DNA from: Deltaproteobacteria bacterium
GTDB lineage: Bacteria; Myxococcota_A; Polyangia; Polyangiales; Houyiibacteriaceae
Direction: 5' to 3'
DNA: 64,000 bases
NCBI GenBank assembly: GCA_017644045.1
Contig: JAEPMI010000009.1
Location: 124,001 to 188,000 of the forward strand
In this document: one piece after another, positions 7,954-15,866 of the stretch
Numbering within the stretch: position 1 is the first letter of the stretch
How the letters are laid out: every line of letters begins with the position of its first letter
Notes under the pieces: generated by a model
Databases searched by the model: none
What the model saw: only the letters and a program-made list of their open reading frames with translations
What the model was told of the DNA's origin: nothing
Program-made: the position numbers and the translations under genes

Positions 7954-8736
7954 ATGACAGCCCTCAAGTTCGTATTCCCGCCCTCGATGGGCTCCGCCCG
8001 TGGCGAAGCTCGCGTCGAGCTGATCGGAGAGAGCGTCCGGGCCGAGCTCGGCGTGAAGGTCACCGTGGCCGTGGCCGACAGCTACGAGGACCTGCACGAC
8101 CGGACGACCATGGGCGACGCCGACCTGGTCTGGGCGCCACCCATCGTGGCGTCCCAGCTCCTGCCCCTCGCGACCGACGTGTTCCAGGCGGTCCGCCACG
8201 GGGTCAGTGGCTACCACGCCGCGATCATCACGAAGCGGTCCTCCACGGTCGAGCTCGACTCGCTCCAGGGCCGAACGGTGGCGTGGGTCGGGAAGAGCTC
8301 GCTGGCGGGCTACCGGCTCCCGCGACAGCTGCTCCGGGAGCGCGGCGTGGACCCGGACCGGGTCTTCGACCGCGAGCTCTTCGTCGGCTCCTACCCCGAA
8401 GTGCTCAGCATGATCGCGCACGGCGACGCCGACGTCGGCGGCATCTGCGTGAACCTGCCGAGCGACGAGGGCCTCGAGGAGACCGTGTACCAGTACGGCG
8501 GCGCGGCGATGCGGAACAAGATGCGCGCGTTGGCGATCTCCGAGCGGGTGACGGCCGACTGCGTGATGCTGCTCCGCTCCATCCCCAGCTCGGTGGCGAC
8601 CGCGATCGGCGACGCGCTCACGAGCGCGGGGCGTAGCCGTATCGGTGCCGCGTTCACGATGGCCCTCGAAGCCGAACGCTTCGAGCGAATGGACGAGGCG
8701 GAGCGACGGGCGCTCGAGCGCCTCGGCCATCTCTGA
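7954..8736 (+). CDS. PhnD-like periplasmic-binding-fold protein without signal peptide
   Basis: This 260-residue protein has the type-2 periplasmic binding fold of phosphonate/phosphite-binding PhnD proteins. Visible hallmarks are FPPSMGSARGEA near the N-terminus, DADLVWAPP, a central domain crossover with YHAAIITKRSS, GRTVAWVGKSSLAGYRLP, and VGSYPEVLSMIAHGDADVGG. The start is MTALKFVFPPS, with no hydrophobic leader and no upstream extension, so the protein should stay in the cytoplasm. No ABC-transporter permease or ATPase is adjacent. A GGGAG sequence lies about 7 nt before the ATG. It may be a ligand sensor. A paralogue is at 52507-53325. Confidence 0.75.
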   Translation: MTALKFVFPPSMGSARGEARVELIGESVRAELGVKVTVAVADSYEDLHDRTTMGDADLVWAPPIVASQLLPLATDVFQAVRHGVSGYHAAIITKRSSTVELDSLQGRTVAWVGKSSLAGYRLPRQLLRERGVDPDRVFDRELFVGSYPEVLSMIAHGDADVGGICVNLPSDEGLEETVYQYGGAAMRNKMRALAISERVTADCVMLLRSIPSSVATAIGDALTSAGRSRIGAAFTMALEAERFERMDEAERRALERLGHL

Positions 8737-8773
8737 CCTGTCGTTCGTGCAGCCGCCGTGAGACCCTCCGCCC

Positions 8774-9997
8774 GTGACGGTGCGTTCAGAGGTCACGCGC
8801 GTCTTCGGCGTGGTGGCGACGATGGCGCTGGTGCTGCTGATCGCGGCGCCGAGCGTCGCCCAGCGGCGCGGGGGTCGGATCAGCGGCGGGAGCTTCTCCC
8901 GCTCGTCCGGCTCCGGCTCTTCCAGCTTCGGCAGCTCTTCACGGAGCCGGTCGCGGAGCAGTTCGTCCAGCTTCGGCAGTCGGTCCCGCAGTCGCTCCTC
9001 CAGCTCGAGTCGCGGCTCCTCCGGCTCGAGCTCGTACGGGAGCTCCAGCGGGAGCTCGAGCAGCTACGTTCCCCCGCCGGTGCCCATGACCGAGGCGACC
9101 GCGAACGGACTCGTTCCCCGTCGCTCGGGGCGGCCCCCCTTCCCCCGGCGAATCAGCCACGAGTCCTCCCCCGAGGTGCGGGTCCCCGGCGGCGTGATGC
9201 GGGGCGGCGCCGCGCCCGAGCCTCGCCGTGGCGGCTGGCTCGCCGGCGTCGCTGGCGCGGGCGCCGCCTTCCTTCCGCTCGCGGGCATCGCGCTCTTCCT
9301 GACGAGGCGCCGCAAGAGCTACCGGAAGAAGGCGAAGAAGGCGCCGTGGGAGATCCGGCGAATCAGCCTGGCGTTCGACTGGACCGTGCGCGCGGAGCTC
9401 CAGGCCGAGCTCGAACGCATCGCCTCCGAGGGCGGAACGAGCTCGGCGACGGGGCTGGCCCGTGTCGGCAAGCAGGTGGCCAAGCTGCTCCGCGAGCGGA
9501 TCGGCGCAGCGCGATACGGGCTCGCGATGCGCGAGCCCATCCACGAGAAGGAAGCGGAGAAGCGCTTCGTCGAGCGGGCCAACGAGCTGCGCAGTCGCTT
9601 CCGCGAAGAGATCGTGAACGGCACCCGCCGCATCGAGGGCTTGCCACCGTCGGTGCCTCGCCCGGAAGAGGGCGAGGGGCTCGTGGTGGTCACGATCATC
9701 GCCGGCGTGTTCGACCGTGACCGCCGCGACATCGACCCGGGTCGGCTCGGGATGGCCGTGCAGCTCGATCGGATCATCCCGCGCGCGAACGACCTCGGTC
9801 CGCTGGAGATCATCTGGTCGCCCGCCGACGGCGGCGACCGAATGAGCTCGCTCGAGTTGGAAGCGCTCTACCCGGAGCTCCTTCCGCTCGACGAAGGAAC
9901 GCCGCTCGGCCGAAAGGACTGTGGCTTCTGCGGCGCGCCCTACGCGAAGGAGCTCGGGGTGTGTCCGGCGTGTGGCGCACCGGAGGAGCTGACCTGA
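8774..9997 (+). CDS. DUF1517-like membrane protein with Ser/Arg-rich linker and C-terminal zinc ribbon
   Basis: This 407-residue protein starts at GTG 8774. It has an N-terminal signal (VFGVVATMALVLLIAAPSVAQ), then a low-complexity Ser/Arg/Gly stretch (about residues 35-100), Pro-rich linker, one membrane helix (about 153-173, ending LFLTRRRKSYRKKAKK), a cytosolic alpha/beta domain (about 185-365) resembling DUF1517, and a zinc ribbon CGFC-x10-CPAC. RGGRISGGSF is the family's N-terminal signature. Its role is unknown. Its TGA overlaps the next ATG by one base (TGATG), so the next gene is probably translationally coupled. Confidence 0.7.
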   Translation: MTVRSEVTRVFGVVATMALVLLIAAPSVAQRRGGRISGGSFSRSSGSGSSSFGSSSRSRSRSSSSSFGSRSRSRSSSSSRGSSGSSSYGSSSGSSSSYVPPPVPMTEATANGLVPRRSGRPPFPRRISHESSPEVRVPGGVMRGGAAPEPRRGGWLAGVAGAGAAFLPLAGIALFLTRRRKSYRKKAKKAPWEIRRISLAFDWTVRAELQAELERIASEGGTSSATGLARVGKQVAKLLRERIGAARYGLAMREPIHEKEAEKRFVERANELRSRFREEIVNGTRRIEGLPPSVPRPEEGEGLVVVTIIAGVFDRDRRDIDPGRLGMAVQLDRIIPRANDLGPLEIIWSPADGGDRMSSLELEALYPELLPLDEGTPLGRKDCGFCGAPYAKELGVCPACGAPEELT

Positions 9998-11202
9998 TGC
10001 GCATCGCTCTTCGCTTCCTCTTGCTGCTCGCGGCGGCGGCCGGTGCGGCGTATTACGGCTGGCACGTCCGCCTGGCCTTTCGCGTCCCCGAGCGCCAGCC
10101 TCCGATCGACCAGGCGACGGCCGAAGAGGCGTGGCGGTGGGGGCTCGCGCTGATGGAAGAGCATGGGTACGCGGCGGTGGGCGACCCGACATCGCGGCAG
10201 GTGCGCTCGGGTCCAGCGCCACGCGACATCTACTGGTTCTCCGACCGGTTCCCGTTCGTCGAGCCGCATTGGCGTCGGCAGAGCGAGAGCATCGATCTCG
10301 AGCCGGTCTCGCTCGCTCCTGGCGAGTGCGTCGGCATGCTCACGCGCGGCGGCGGCGACTTCGACCCGCCGAGCGCGACGCTCTACGACGACGGACGCTG
10401 GTGGCTCTCGAGTCGCCATCAGGGAGCCGTGCAGGTCTTGCAGCTCTGTCTGCCGCCCGGCGCCGAAGCGCTCTCCCTCGGCGGGACCCTGGAGGTGTTC
10501 CCCCTGTCGGATGGCGAGTTCGTGAACGAAGGCGAGGTCCGATGGGCGCGCTTCCGCGGCCGGATGCGCGATGGCGACCCGATCTGGCTCATCGGCAACC
10601 CGGGGTCCGACGTCGACCAGATCCTCTCTGACTACGCCGAACGGCAGCCGAGCGTCGAGGCCCTGCGCGATGGGCTCGCCGCGCGACGCGAGGCGGAGGT
10701 GACGTCCGAGGACGTGCTCCTCGTGCCGCACATGCTCGCGAGCTACGAGAAGCTGCTCGCGCTCTTCGAGGCCGGCTACCCGGAGAAGGTGCCGAACCCC
10801 AAGCTCGTGGCGCCCACCGAGGGCGCGGTGCCGGACGAGGATGCCGAGGCGGATTCGATCGCCGCCCACGTGCAGGAGCACACCGTCTTCTCCGACGGCT
10901 CGTCGGTGCACGAACACGCCTCGTTCCTCGAGGGCCGCGTTCTGGTCGCGCTGGATCTCGACGCGCTCTCCGGCTGCGCTCGGGTCGTGCTGCGACGGCA
11001 CGCCGATCGCGCGATTCCGCCGCTCACGCTGAGGATCGACGACCGCGAGCCGGTCGAGCTGGGGGTCCTACATACCCACGTCTTCGTCCAGGAGCTCTGC
11101 CCCGAGACCGGCTTCGCCCACCTGGTGACGCACGCGATGGACGACGCGACCTACACGGTGACCGTGTACGTTCGAGATCCCGGCGACGCCCTCGTGGAGT
11201 GA
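9997..11202 (+). CDS. Unrecognised single-pass membrane protein, coupled to DUF1517-like gene
   Basis: This is a 401-residue protein whose ATG overlaps the preceding stop (TGATG). The N-terminus MRIALRFLLLLAAAAGAAYY is an uncleaved anchor or signal peptide; the remainder is hydrophilic and probably periplasmic. I see beta-rich stretches (GGGDFDPPSATLYDDGRWW; GTLEVFPLSDGEFVNEGEV), a helical middle, and a C-terminal domain beginning AAHVQEHTVFSDGSSVHEH. I do not recognise the family. Coupling implies it works with the DUF1517-like protein. It ends two bases from the kinase gene: both stops form the palindrome TGACGTCA. Confidence 0.75.
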   Translation: MRIALRFLLLLAAAAGAAYYGWHVRLAFRVPERQPPIDQATAEEAWRWGLALMEEHGYAAVGDPTSRQVRSGPAPRDIYWFSDRFPFVEPHWRRQSESIDLEPVSLAPGECVGMLTRGGGDFDPPSATLYDDGRWWLSSRHQGAVQVLQLCLPPGAEALSLGGTLEVFPLSDGEFVNEGEVRWARFRGRMRDGDPIWLIGNPGSDVDQILSDYAERQPSVEALRDGLAARREAEVTSEDVLLVPHMLASYEKLLALFEAGYPEKVPNPKLVAPTEGAVPDEDAEADSIAAHVQEHTVFSDGSSVHEHASFLEGRVLVALDLDALSGCARVVLRRHADRAIPPLTLRIDDREPVELGVLHTHVFVQELCPETGFAHLVTHAMDDATYTVTVYVRDPGDALVE

Positions 11203-11204
11203 CG

Positions 11205-12848
11205 TCAGCTCTTCGGACGGGTCTGCGCGCCGCTGTCCACCGTGACCGGCAGCGTCGGCGCCGACTCCACGTCGACGGGCACCGTCGGCGCACCGCTGTC
11301 GACGCCACCGACACTCGGGCCGGACGTCTCGTTCCGATCCCACCACGTCCGTGAACGCTCGGGGGTCCACCGAGCCGAGAGCCCGGTCTCGCGGAGCGCG
11401 GCGAGCAGCGCGTCGGCGCTCGCCCATCGATCCTCCGGATTCTTGGCGAGGCACCGAGTCACGATCGCGGCGAGCTCGTCGGGCACCTCGACCGCCACGC
11501 TGCTCAACGGCTCCGGCGTCTCGGCGAGGTGCGCATAGATCAACTGCATGACGTTCTCGCGAACGAAGACGTCGCGCCCCGCCAGCAGTCGATAGGCGAC
11601 ACAACCGACGGCGTAGAGGTCCGCCCGGTGATCGACCTCGCGCCCCTGCGCCGCCTCGGGCGCCATGTAGGCGGGCGTGCCCGCCAGGTTGCCCTGACCG
11701 GTCAGCTGCTCCTCGTCTTCCGGCGCGTCGACGCGCTTCACGAGCCCGAAGTCGAGCACCTTGACGAAGTCGTGCTCGACGCCGCGTCGGCAGACGAAGA
11801 CGTTCGCGGGCTTGATGTCCCGATGGACCACGCCGGCCTCGTGCGCATCGCGCAGCGAGTGCAGCATCTGCTCGACCAGAAAGCAGACCCGTTCGGGAGG
11901 CAGGGTGCCCTCGCGGGCGGCGAGGGTCTCGAGGTCCATCCCCTCGAGGAGCTCCATCACGTAGTAGAACGACCCATCGTCCGCGATCCCGAAGTCGTAG
12001 ACCTCGATGGTGTGCGCCGAGCTGAGCATCGCCGTGGCCTGAGCCTCTCGCTCGAAGCGGCGGAGCATCGTCGAAGCCGCCTGTGTGTCTCGCGCACCGA
12101 GCACCTCCGGCCGCACGAGCTTCACCGCGGCGGGGCGAGCGAGGGTCTGGTGCTTCGCGCTCCAGACCTCACCCATGCCGCCGTGACCGAGGCGTTCGAT
12201 GAGCTCGTAGGCACCCATCCGGCGTGCGCGCTCCACCGCCTGGCCGAGGCGATGGAGCGTGCGGGCGATGACCCACGACAGCCCGACCACGATCACGTTC
12301 GGTGCGAAGAGCCAGAGCCAGAGGTTCCATGGCGGCGTCGGGTTCCCTTTCGAGAGGGTGAGCGCCAGCATGAGCGGATCGAGCGCCGCGGCGAGGGCCG
12401 CGGCGATCAGCATCCGCCCCGGCGGCACGGGGATCACCACCGAGAAGAAGAGGATGAACGCGGCGATCGGAGAGATGCCGCGGACGACGTCTTCTGGTGC
12501 ATAGGGCAGCCCGTGTCGAAAGAGCCCGGCGAAACCCGAGAGCACCACGAGCGCAGCGAGGCCGATGTCGAGCCGATGGCTCGGGCGGATCCGCTCCCAG
12601 CGGGAGAGCACGGCGAGGAGGGCGATCACCCCCAGCGCGACCGGCGCGAGCCACACCGGTCGATCGAAGCCCGCGCGCACGCCGAGGTTCGGCTGCCGCA
12701 AGAGCAGCAGGGGCGTGGCCACGAGCAGCATGGCGGCGGCGGCCGTCGCCACGAACTGGAGCCGTCGAACGCTCTGCCGTTCCCAGTCGAGCGACGAGAC
12801 AGAGCTCTCGTTCGCCGCTCGAAGAAGCGCTCGGGGAGTGTCCGCCAC
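11205..12848 (-). CDS. Ser/Thr protein kinase with N-terminal polytopic membrane domain
   Basis: This 547-residue protein starts at GTG 12848. Six predicted membrane helices occupy about residues 32-197. An eukaryotic-like kinase domain follows at about 214-480. It has the glycine loop GHGGMGEVW, Lys243 (AAVKLV), catalytic HRDIKPANVF (D344, N349), DFG 366-368 and the APE motif in AYMAPEAAQG. A short Thr/Pro-rich tail (about 500-547) is rich in repeated 'APTVPVDV'-like units. Most bacterial Hanks-type kinases put the kinase first and a single helix after it; here the order is reversed and the membrane part is multi-pass. It presumably senses a membrane signal. It precedes no obvious substrate gene. 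Confidence 0.92.
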   Translation of the reverse strand: MADTPRALLRAANESSVSSLDWERQSVRRLQFVATAAAAMLLVATPLLLLRQPNLGVRAGFDRPVWLAPVALGVIALLAVLSRWERIRPSHRLDIGLAALVVLSGFAGLFRHGLPYAPEDVVRGISPIAAFILFFSVVIPVPPGRMLIAAALAAALDPLMLALTLSKGNPTPPWNLWLWLFAPNVIVVGLSWVIARTLHRLGQAVERARRMGAYELIERLGHGGMGEVWSAKHQTLARPAAVKLVRPEVLGARDTQAASTMLRRFEREAQATAMLSSAHTIEVYDFGIADDGSFYYVMELLEGMDLETLAAREGTLPPERVCFLVEQMLHSLRDAHEAGVVHRDIKPANVFVCRRGVEHDFVKVLDFGLVKRVDAPEDEEQLTGQGNLAGTPAYMAPEAAQGREVDHRADLYAVGCVAYRLLAGRDVFVRENVMQLIYAHLAETPEPLSSVAVEVPDELAAIVTRCLAKNPEDRWASADALLAALRETGLSARWTPERSRTWWDRNETSGPSVGGVDSGAPTVPVDVESAPTLPVTVDSGAQTRPKS

Positions 12849-12901
12849 CTCGGTCCTTGGTAGCCCGTTCGGGCCCTACGACACAAGCGAGGTGGTGGTG
12901 G

Positions 12902-14044
12902 TCAGAGGTCGAGGAGCCGGTCGAGGACGAACTGGGTTGCGTCCTCGTCTCCGCCCAGGTCGAGCGCGGGCGCCTCGACGACCGCTTCGAGGGTCACCTC
13001 CGACGCGCGCTCGGCGAGCGTCGCCGCGTGCAGCGGGTGGTGGAGGATGTCGAAGCCCGACTCGGTCGGTCCCAGGTCCTCCGCCTGGTTGCGCGCGTAG
13101 AAGGGCGGGTCGTCGGCGCTCATCCACGCCAGCATGTCGAGCTCGGCTCGATACTCCTCATAGGCGGGAGTGCTCAGCTCGGTCTGGATCCGATCGGGCA
13201 TCGTGGTCCAGGAGATCGGCAGTCCGTAGAAGGTCACGACCTGCGCGGCGAGCGAGGGCTGGCCAAGGAGATCCTCCACGGTCAGCGGATAGGTCGGGCT
13301 GAACACGTCCCCGGGCCAGCGGAGCAGCTCGTAGGTCGACTGCGTCGCGTTCACGGCGACCACCTGCACGCGCGTGCTCTCGCGCGCGATGGGCTCCACG
13401 CTCGCCGGATCGGCCATCTCGTCGTGGAAGCCGATCCACAGGCTGGTCCCCGCGCCAGCGGAGCTGCCCATGAGACCGACCCGCTCGGGGTCGATGTTCA
13501 ATGCCTCAGCGAAGTAGCGAACGAACTGCAGCGCACGACGCGAGTCGTGGAGACACTTGATGGCGCCGACGGTCTCGGATCCCGGCTCGAGGAGGCTGTA
13601 GTCGATGGTGACGTAGGCGACCCCCGCATCGAGGAACGTCTGCAGCTGGGTCGCGCGCGACCCGTCGTATGCGGCCGTGCGGCTGCCACCGGTGAAGCCG
13701 CCACCGTGGATGAAGAGGACCACCGGGGTGGGCGCCTCGGCGTCTGGATGGACGAAGACATCCATCACCTGTTGGCTCCCGGGGCCATACTCGAGGGTGC
13801 CGAAGATCGTTCCCTCGGCCACCGTCAGCGGCGGGTCCATCGGCTCGAGCACCAGCTCGTCCGGCGGGATGACGAACGCGTCGGCCGGGCCGGCGTCAGC
13901 CATCGGGACGAACGCGTCCTCCTCGACGCCGAAGTCGATCATCGCGGCGTCGATGCCCGGTCCCGCGTCGGGAACTGCGCCGTCGTCATCGCCGCACGCG
14001 AGAGCCAGAGCCGCCAACGAAAGCACCAAGAGGGAACGAGTCAT
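12902..14044 (-). CDS. Alpha/beta-hydrolase lipoprotein
   Basis: This 380-residue protein starts at ATG 14044. The lipobox LALAC gives lipid Cys17 followed by GDDD. An Asp-rich spacer leads to the hydrolase domain. The oxyanion loop is HGGGF (113-117) and the nucleophile elbow is GSSAGAG (Ser195), as in the BD-FAE / hormone-sensitive-lipase type esterases. A likely catalytic His lies in DILHHPLHA near the C-terminus. It would act on esters outside the cytoplasm. TACGGT lies 5 nt before the ATG and there is no ribosome binding site. It is divergent from the next lipoprotein. Confidence 0.85.
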   Translation of the reverse strand: MTRSLLVLSLAALALACGDDDGAVPDAGPGIDAAMIDFGVEEDAFVPMADAGPADAFVIPPDELVLEPMDPPLTVAEGTIFGTLEYGPGSQQVMDVFVHPDAEAPTPVVLFIHGGGFTGGSRTAAYDGSRATQLQTFLDAGVAYVTIDYSLLEPGSETVGAIKCLHDSRRALQFVRYFAEALNIDPERVGLMGSSAGAGTSLWIGFHDEMADPASVEPIARESTRVQVVAVNATQSTYELLRWPGDVFSPTYPLTVEDLLGQPSLAAQVVTFYGLPISWTTMPDRIQTELSTPAYEEYRAELDMLAWMSADDPPFYARNQAEDLGPTESGFDILHHPLHAATLAERASEVTLEAVVEAPALDLGGDEDATQFVLDRLLDL

Positions 14045-14049
14045 GTTCG

Positions 14050-14055
14050 ACCGTA
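14050..14055 (-). promoter_or_regulatory. Leaderless-type -10 box
   Basis: TACGGT on the minus strand, 5 nt before the ATG of the hydrolase lipoprotein at 14044; no Shine-Dalgarno. Confidence 0.5.
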
Positions 14056-14192
14056 GCGCGTCTGGGGAAAATGAACAGCGCTCGCACGGACACCGTGCGA
14101 CCGGCCCCGCGCCGGAGCTGCCTCTTCTTCCGGCGATGCTGAACGCCGCTCTCGCGCAGGGAACCTCGGTGACCGATGCTTGTCGGTGCGCC

Positions 14193-15005
14193 ATGCGCAC
14201 CCTTCCCCTCCTGCTCCTCGCCGGCTGCGCCGGTGCCGCTCCCGCTCCCGAGCGCCCCGAGCCTCCGCCCGAGCCGGCGCCCCTCTGCGAGACCCTCACC
14301 GAAGAGCCGGACACGGCCACACGGATTCAGGAAGCCGTCGTGAGCTGTGCGCTGGTGCACCTCCGTGACGGGCTCCGCATCGAGGGAACGGTGGACGTTC
14401 GTGCCGAGTTGAACACGGAGGGCGGAGCGAGCGAGGTCACCCTCGAGGTCACGCCGACCGAGGCGAGGGGATCGATGCGTGAGTGCCTCGAGGAATCACT
14501 CTGGGGCCCCCCCTGCTCGACCGGAAGCGGTTCGTTCGCGCTCAGCAGCGAGATCGAGCTCCCACACCAGGACCGACCGACGGTGGAGCTCGGGCGCGAC
14601 TCGGCACGGGTCGTCGAGCCCGGCGGCGAAGGCGCGCTGGCCGTTCTCATCGAGACCACGGGAGGCGTCACCGAGTCGATGGCGCGGGGCGCCCTCTCCA
14701 TCGACGTCCATCGGATCACGGAGACGTGCTTTCTGCGCGCGGCCGAGGCGGCCCTTCGCGGAGACGCGCCGATGGACGTCTCGGTACCGCTCACGCTCCA
14801 GATCGTGTGGCAGCCGGGGCAGGCGCCCCGAACGAGCGTGGCGCGTTCACCGTCCGCGGAGCTCACCGGTTGCTTCACGGAGCTCCTGGGCAACGCCGTC
14901 CGCACCCCAGCGGGTCTGGAGTCCACCGGCACCGCGCGCTGCGAGATGCCGACCCGGCGCTACCTCCACCCCAGCGTCGAAGCCATGCTCCGCGAAGACG
15001 GATAG
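14193..15005 (+). CDS. Unrecognised lipoprotein
   Basis: This 270-residue protein starts at ATG 14193 with the short lipoprotein leader MRTLPLLLLAGC (lipid Cys12), then a Pro/Ala/Glu-rich spacer. The body has paired cysteines (CALVHLRDG; MRECLEESLWGPPC; CFLRAAEA; CFTELLGN), spaced as two related halves that each end in a Cys-containing helix, suggesting an internal duplication. Such duplicated folds occur in TonB-C-like and AgmX-like envelope proteins, but I cannot assign it. It lies 47 bp upstream of the MYXO-CTERM gene. Confidence 0.7.
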   Translation: MRTLPLLLLAGCAGAAPAPERPEPPPEPAPLCETLTEEPDTATRIQEAVVSCALVHLRDGLRIEGTVDVRAELNTEGGASEVTLEVTPTEARGSMRECLEESLWGPPCSTGSGSFALSSEIELPHQDRPTVELGRDSARVVEPGGEGALAVLIETTGGVTESMARGALSIDVHRITETCFLRAAEAALRGDAPMDVSVPLTLQIVWQPGQAPRTSVARSPSAELTGCFTELLGNAVRTPAGLESTGTARCEMPTRRYLHPSVEAMLREDG

Positions 15006-15041
15006 GCGCGGGTCGCCATGGCCGAACGCCGATCTTCCCGA

Positions 15042-15047
15042 TAGAGT
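15042..15047 (+). promoter_or_regulatory. Leaderless-type -10 box
   Basis: TAGAGT, 5 nt before ATG 15053 of the MYXO-CTERM gene. Confidence 0.5.
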
Positions 15048-15052
15048 GAGCC

Positions 15053-15787
15053 ATGGCCAATGCTTCCCACTTCGCTTTGATTGCCTTGGTGGTCGGACTC
15101 GTGGTGCCCTCGTTGAGCGCGGCACAAGAAGGATCGATGACCCCCCGAGAAGCCGACCAGGCACGAATCGTCCAGCACCTCACCGAGGTGGAGCAGGAGC
15201 TGCGAGCCAAGGACGTCAGCCACCTGAGCGAGGCACAGCGCGCCGAGCGCGAGGCGATGCTCGACCGGCTGCACGAGTACCGCGTGGCCGCACGGTTCCC
15301 ACGGAACAGCTACGTGCAGGGGCGCACCCCGGTGTTCATCGACGCCGAAGGCACCGCCTGCGCGATGGGCGACCTCCTGATCCACTCTGGCGCGGAGGAC
15401 GTCGCCGAGACGATCGCCAACCAGGAGAACCTGGCGCGCGTGGTCGACATCGAGTCCGTCGACCTCGGACCGTGGCTCGATGCCCACGGCATGACCGTGG
15501 CCGAAGCCCAGCGAGTGCAGCCGTCCTACACCTGCGATTGGGATTGCATGAGCATGGATCCCGACCCCGTGTGTGGCTCGGATGGCATGGTCTACGACAC
15601 GGCGTGCGCGGCCGAGATGTGCGGCGCGGGTCCGTCGACTCCCTGCAACTCCGAGCCGTGCACCTGCGGCGCGGACGCCGGCCCTGGCGGATCCACCGAT
15701 GGCGGCGGCTGCAGCGCGACCGGTGGTGGTTCGCCCGCCGGTCTGGCGCTCGCTCTGCTGCTCTTCGTCTGGCGACGCAGGCGCTGA
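15053..15787 (+). CDS. Secreted Kazal-like protein with MYXO-CTERM-type anchor
   Basis: This 244-residue protein has a signal peptide (IALVVGLVVPSLSAAQ). A helical domain follows (LTEVEQELRAKDVSHLSEAQRAERE) with RFPRNSYVQGRTPVFID, ending AEAQRVQPSY. A Kazal-like Cys segment (PVCGSDGMVYDTACAAEMC) comes next. The tail GGGCSATGGG, hydrophobic helix LALALLLFVW and final RRRR matches the MYXO-CTERM sorting signal, in which a Cys-containing linker precedes the helix and Arg cluster. It is likely processed and held at the cell surface. TAGAGT lies 5 nt before the ATG, so the mRNA may be leaderless. Confidence 0.8.
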   Translation: MANASHFALIALVVGLVVPSLSAAQEGSMTPREADQARIVQHLTEVEQELRAKDVSHLSEAQRAEREAMLDRLHEYRVAARFPRNSYVQGRTPVFIDAEGTACAMGDLLIHSGAEDVAETIANQENLARVVDIESVDLGPWLDAHGMTVAEAQRVQPSYTCDWDCMSMDPDPVCGSDGMVYDTACAAEMCGAGPSTPCNSEPCTCGADAGPGGSTDGGGCSATGGGSPAGLALALLLFVWRRRR

Positions 15788-15793
15788 AGACCA

Positions 15794-15822
15794 GGCACTT
15801 TACCGAGCGAATCGCTCGTGCC
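15794..15822 (+). terminator. Nested hairpin after the MYXO-CTERM gene
   Basis: GGCAC (15794-15798) pairs with GTGCC (15818-15822), enclosing CGAGCGA (15804-15810) and TCGCTCG (15812-15818). It lies 7 bp after the stop, with no T-tract. It may be a terminator or RNA-stabilising hairpin. Confidence 0.4.
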
Positions 15823-15866
15823 ACGTCAGTGGCGAGGACCGGCTGTGGGCCGGTAGGAGGATGATG

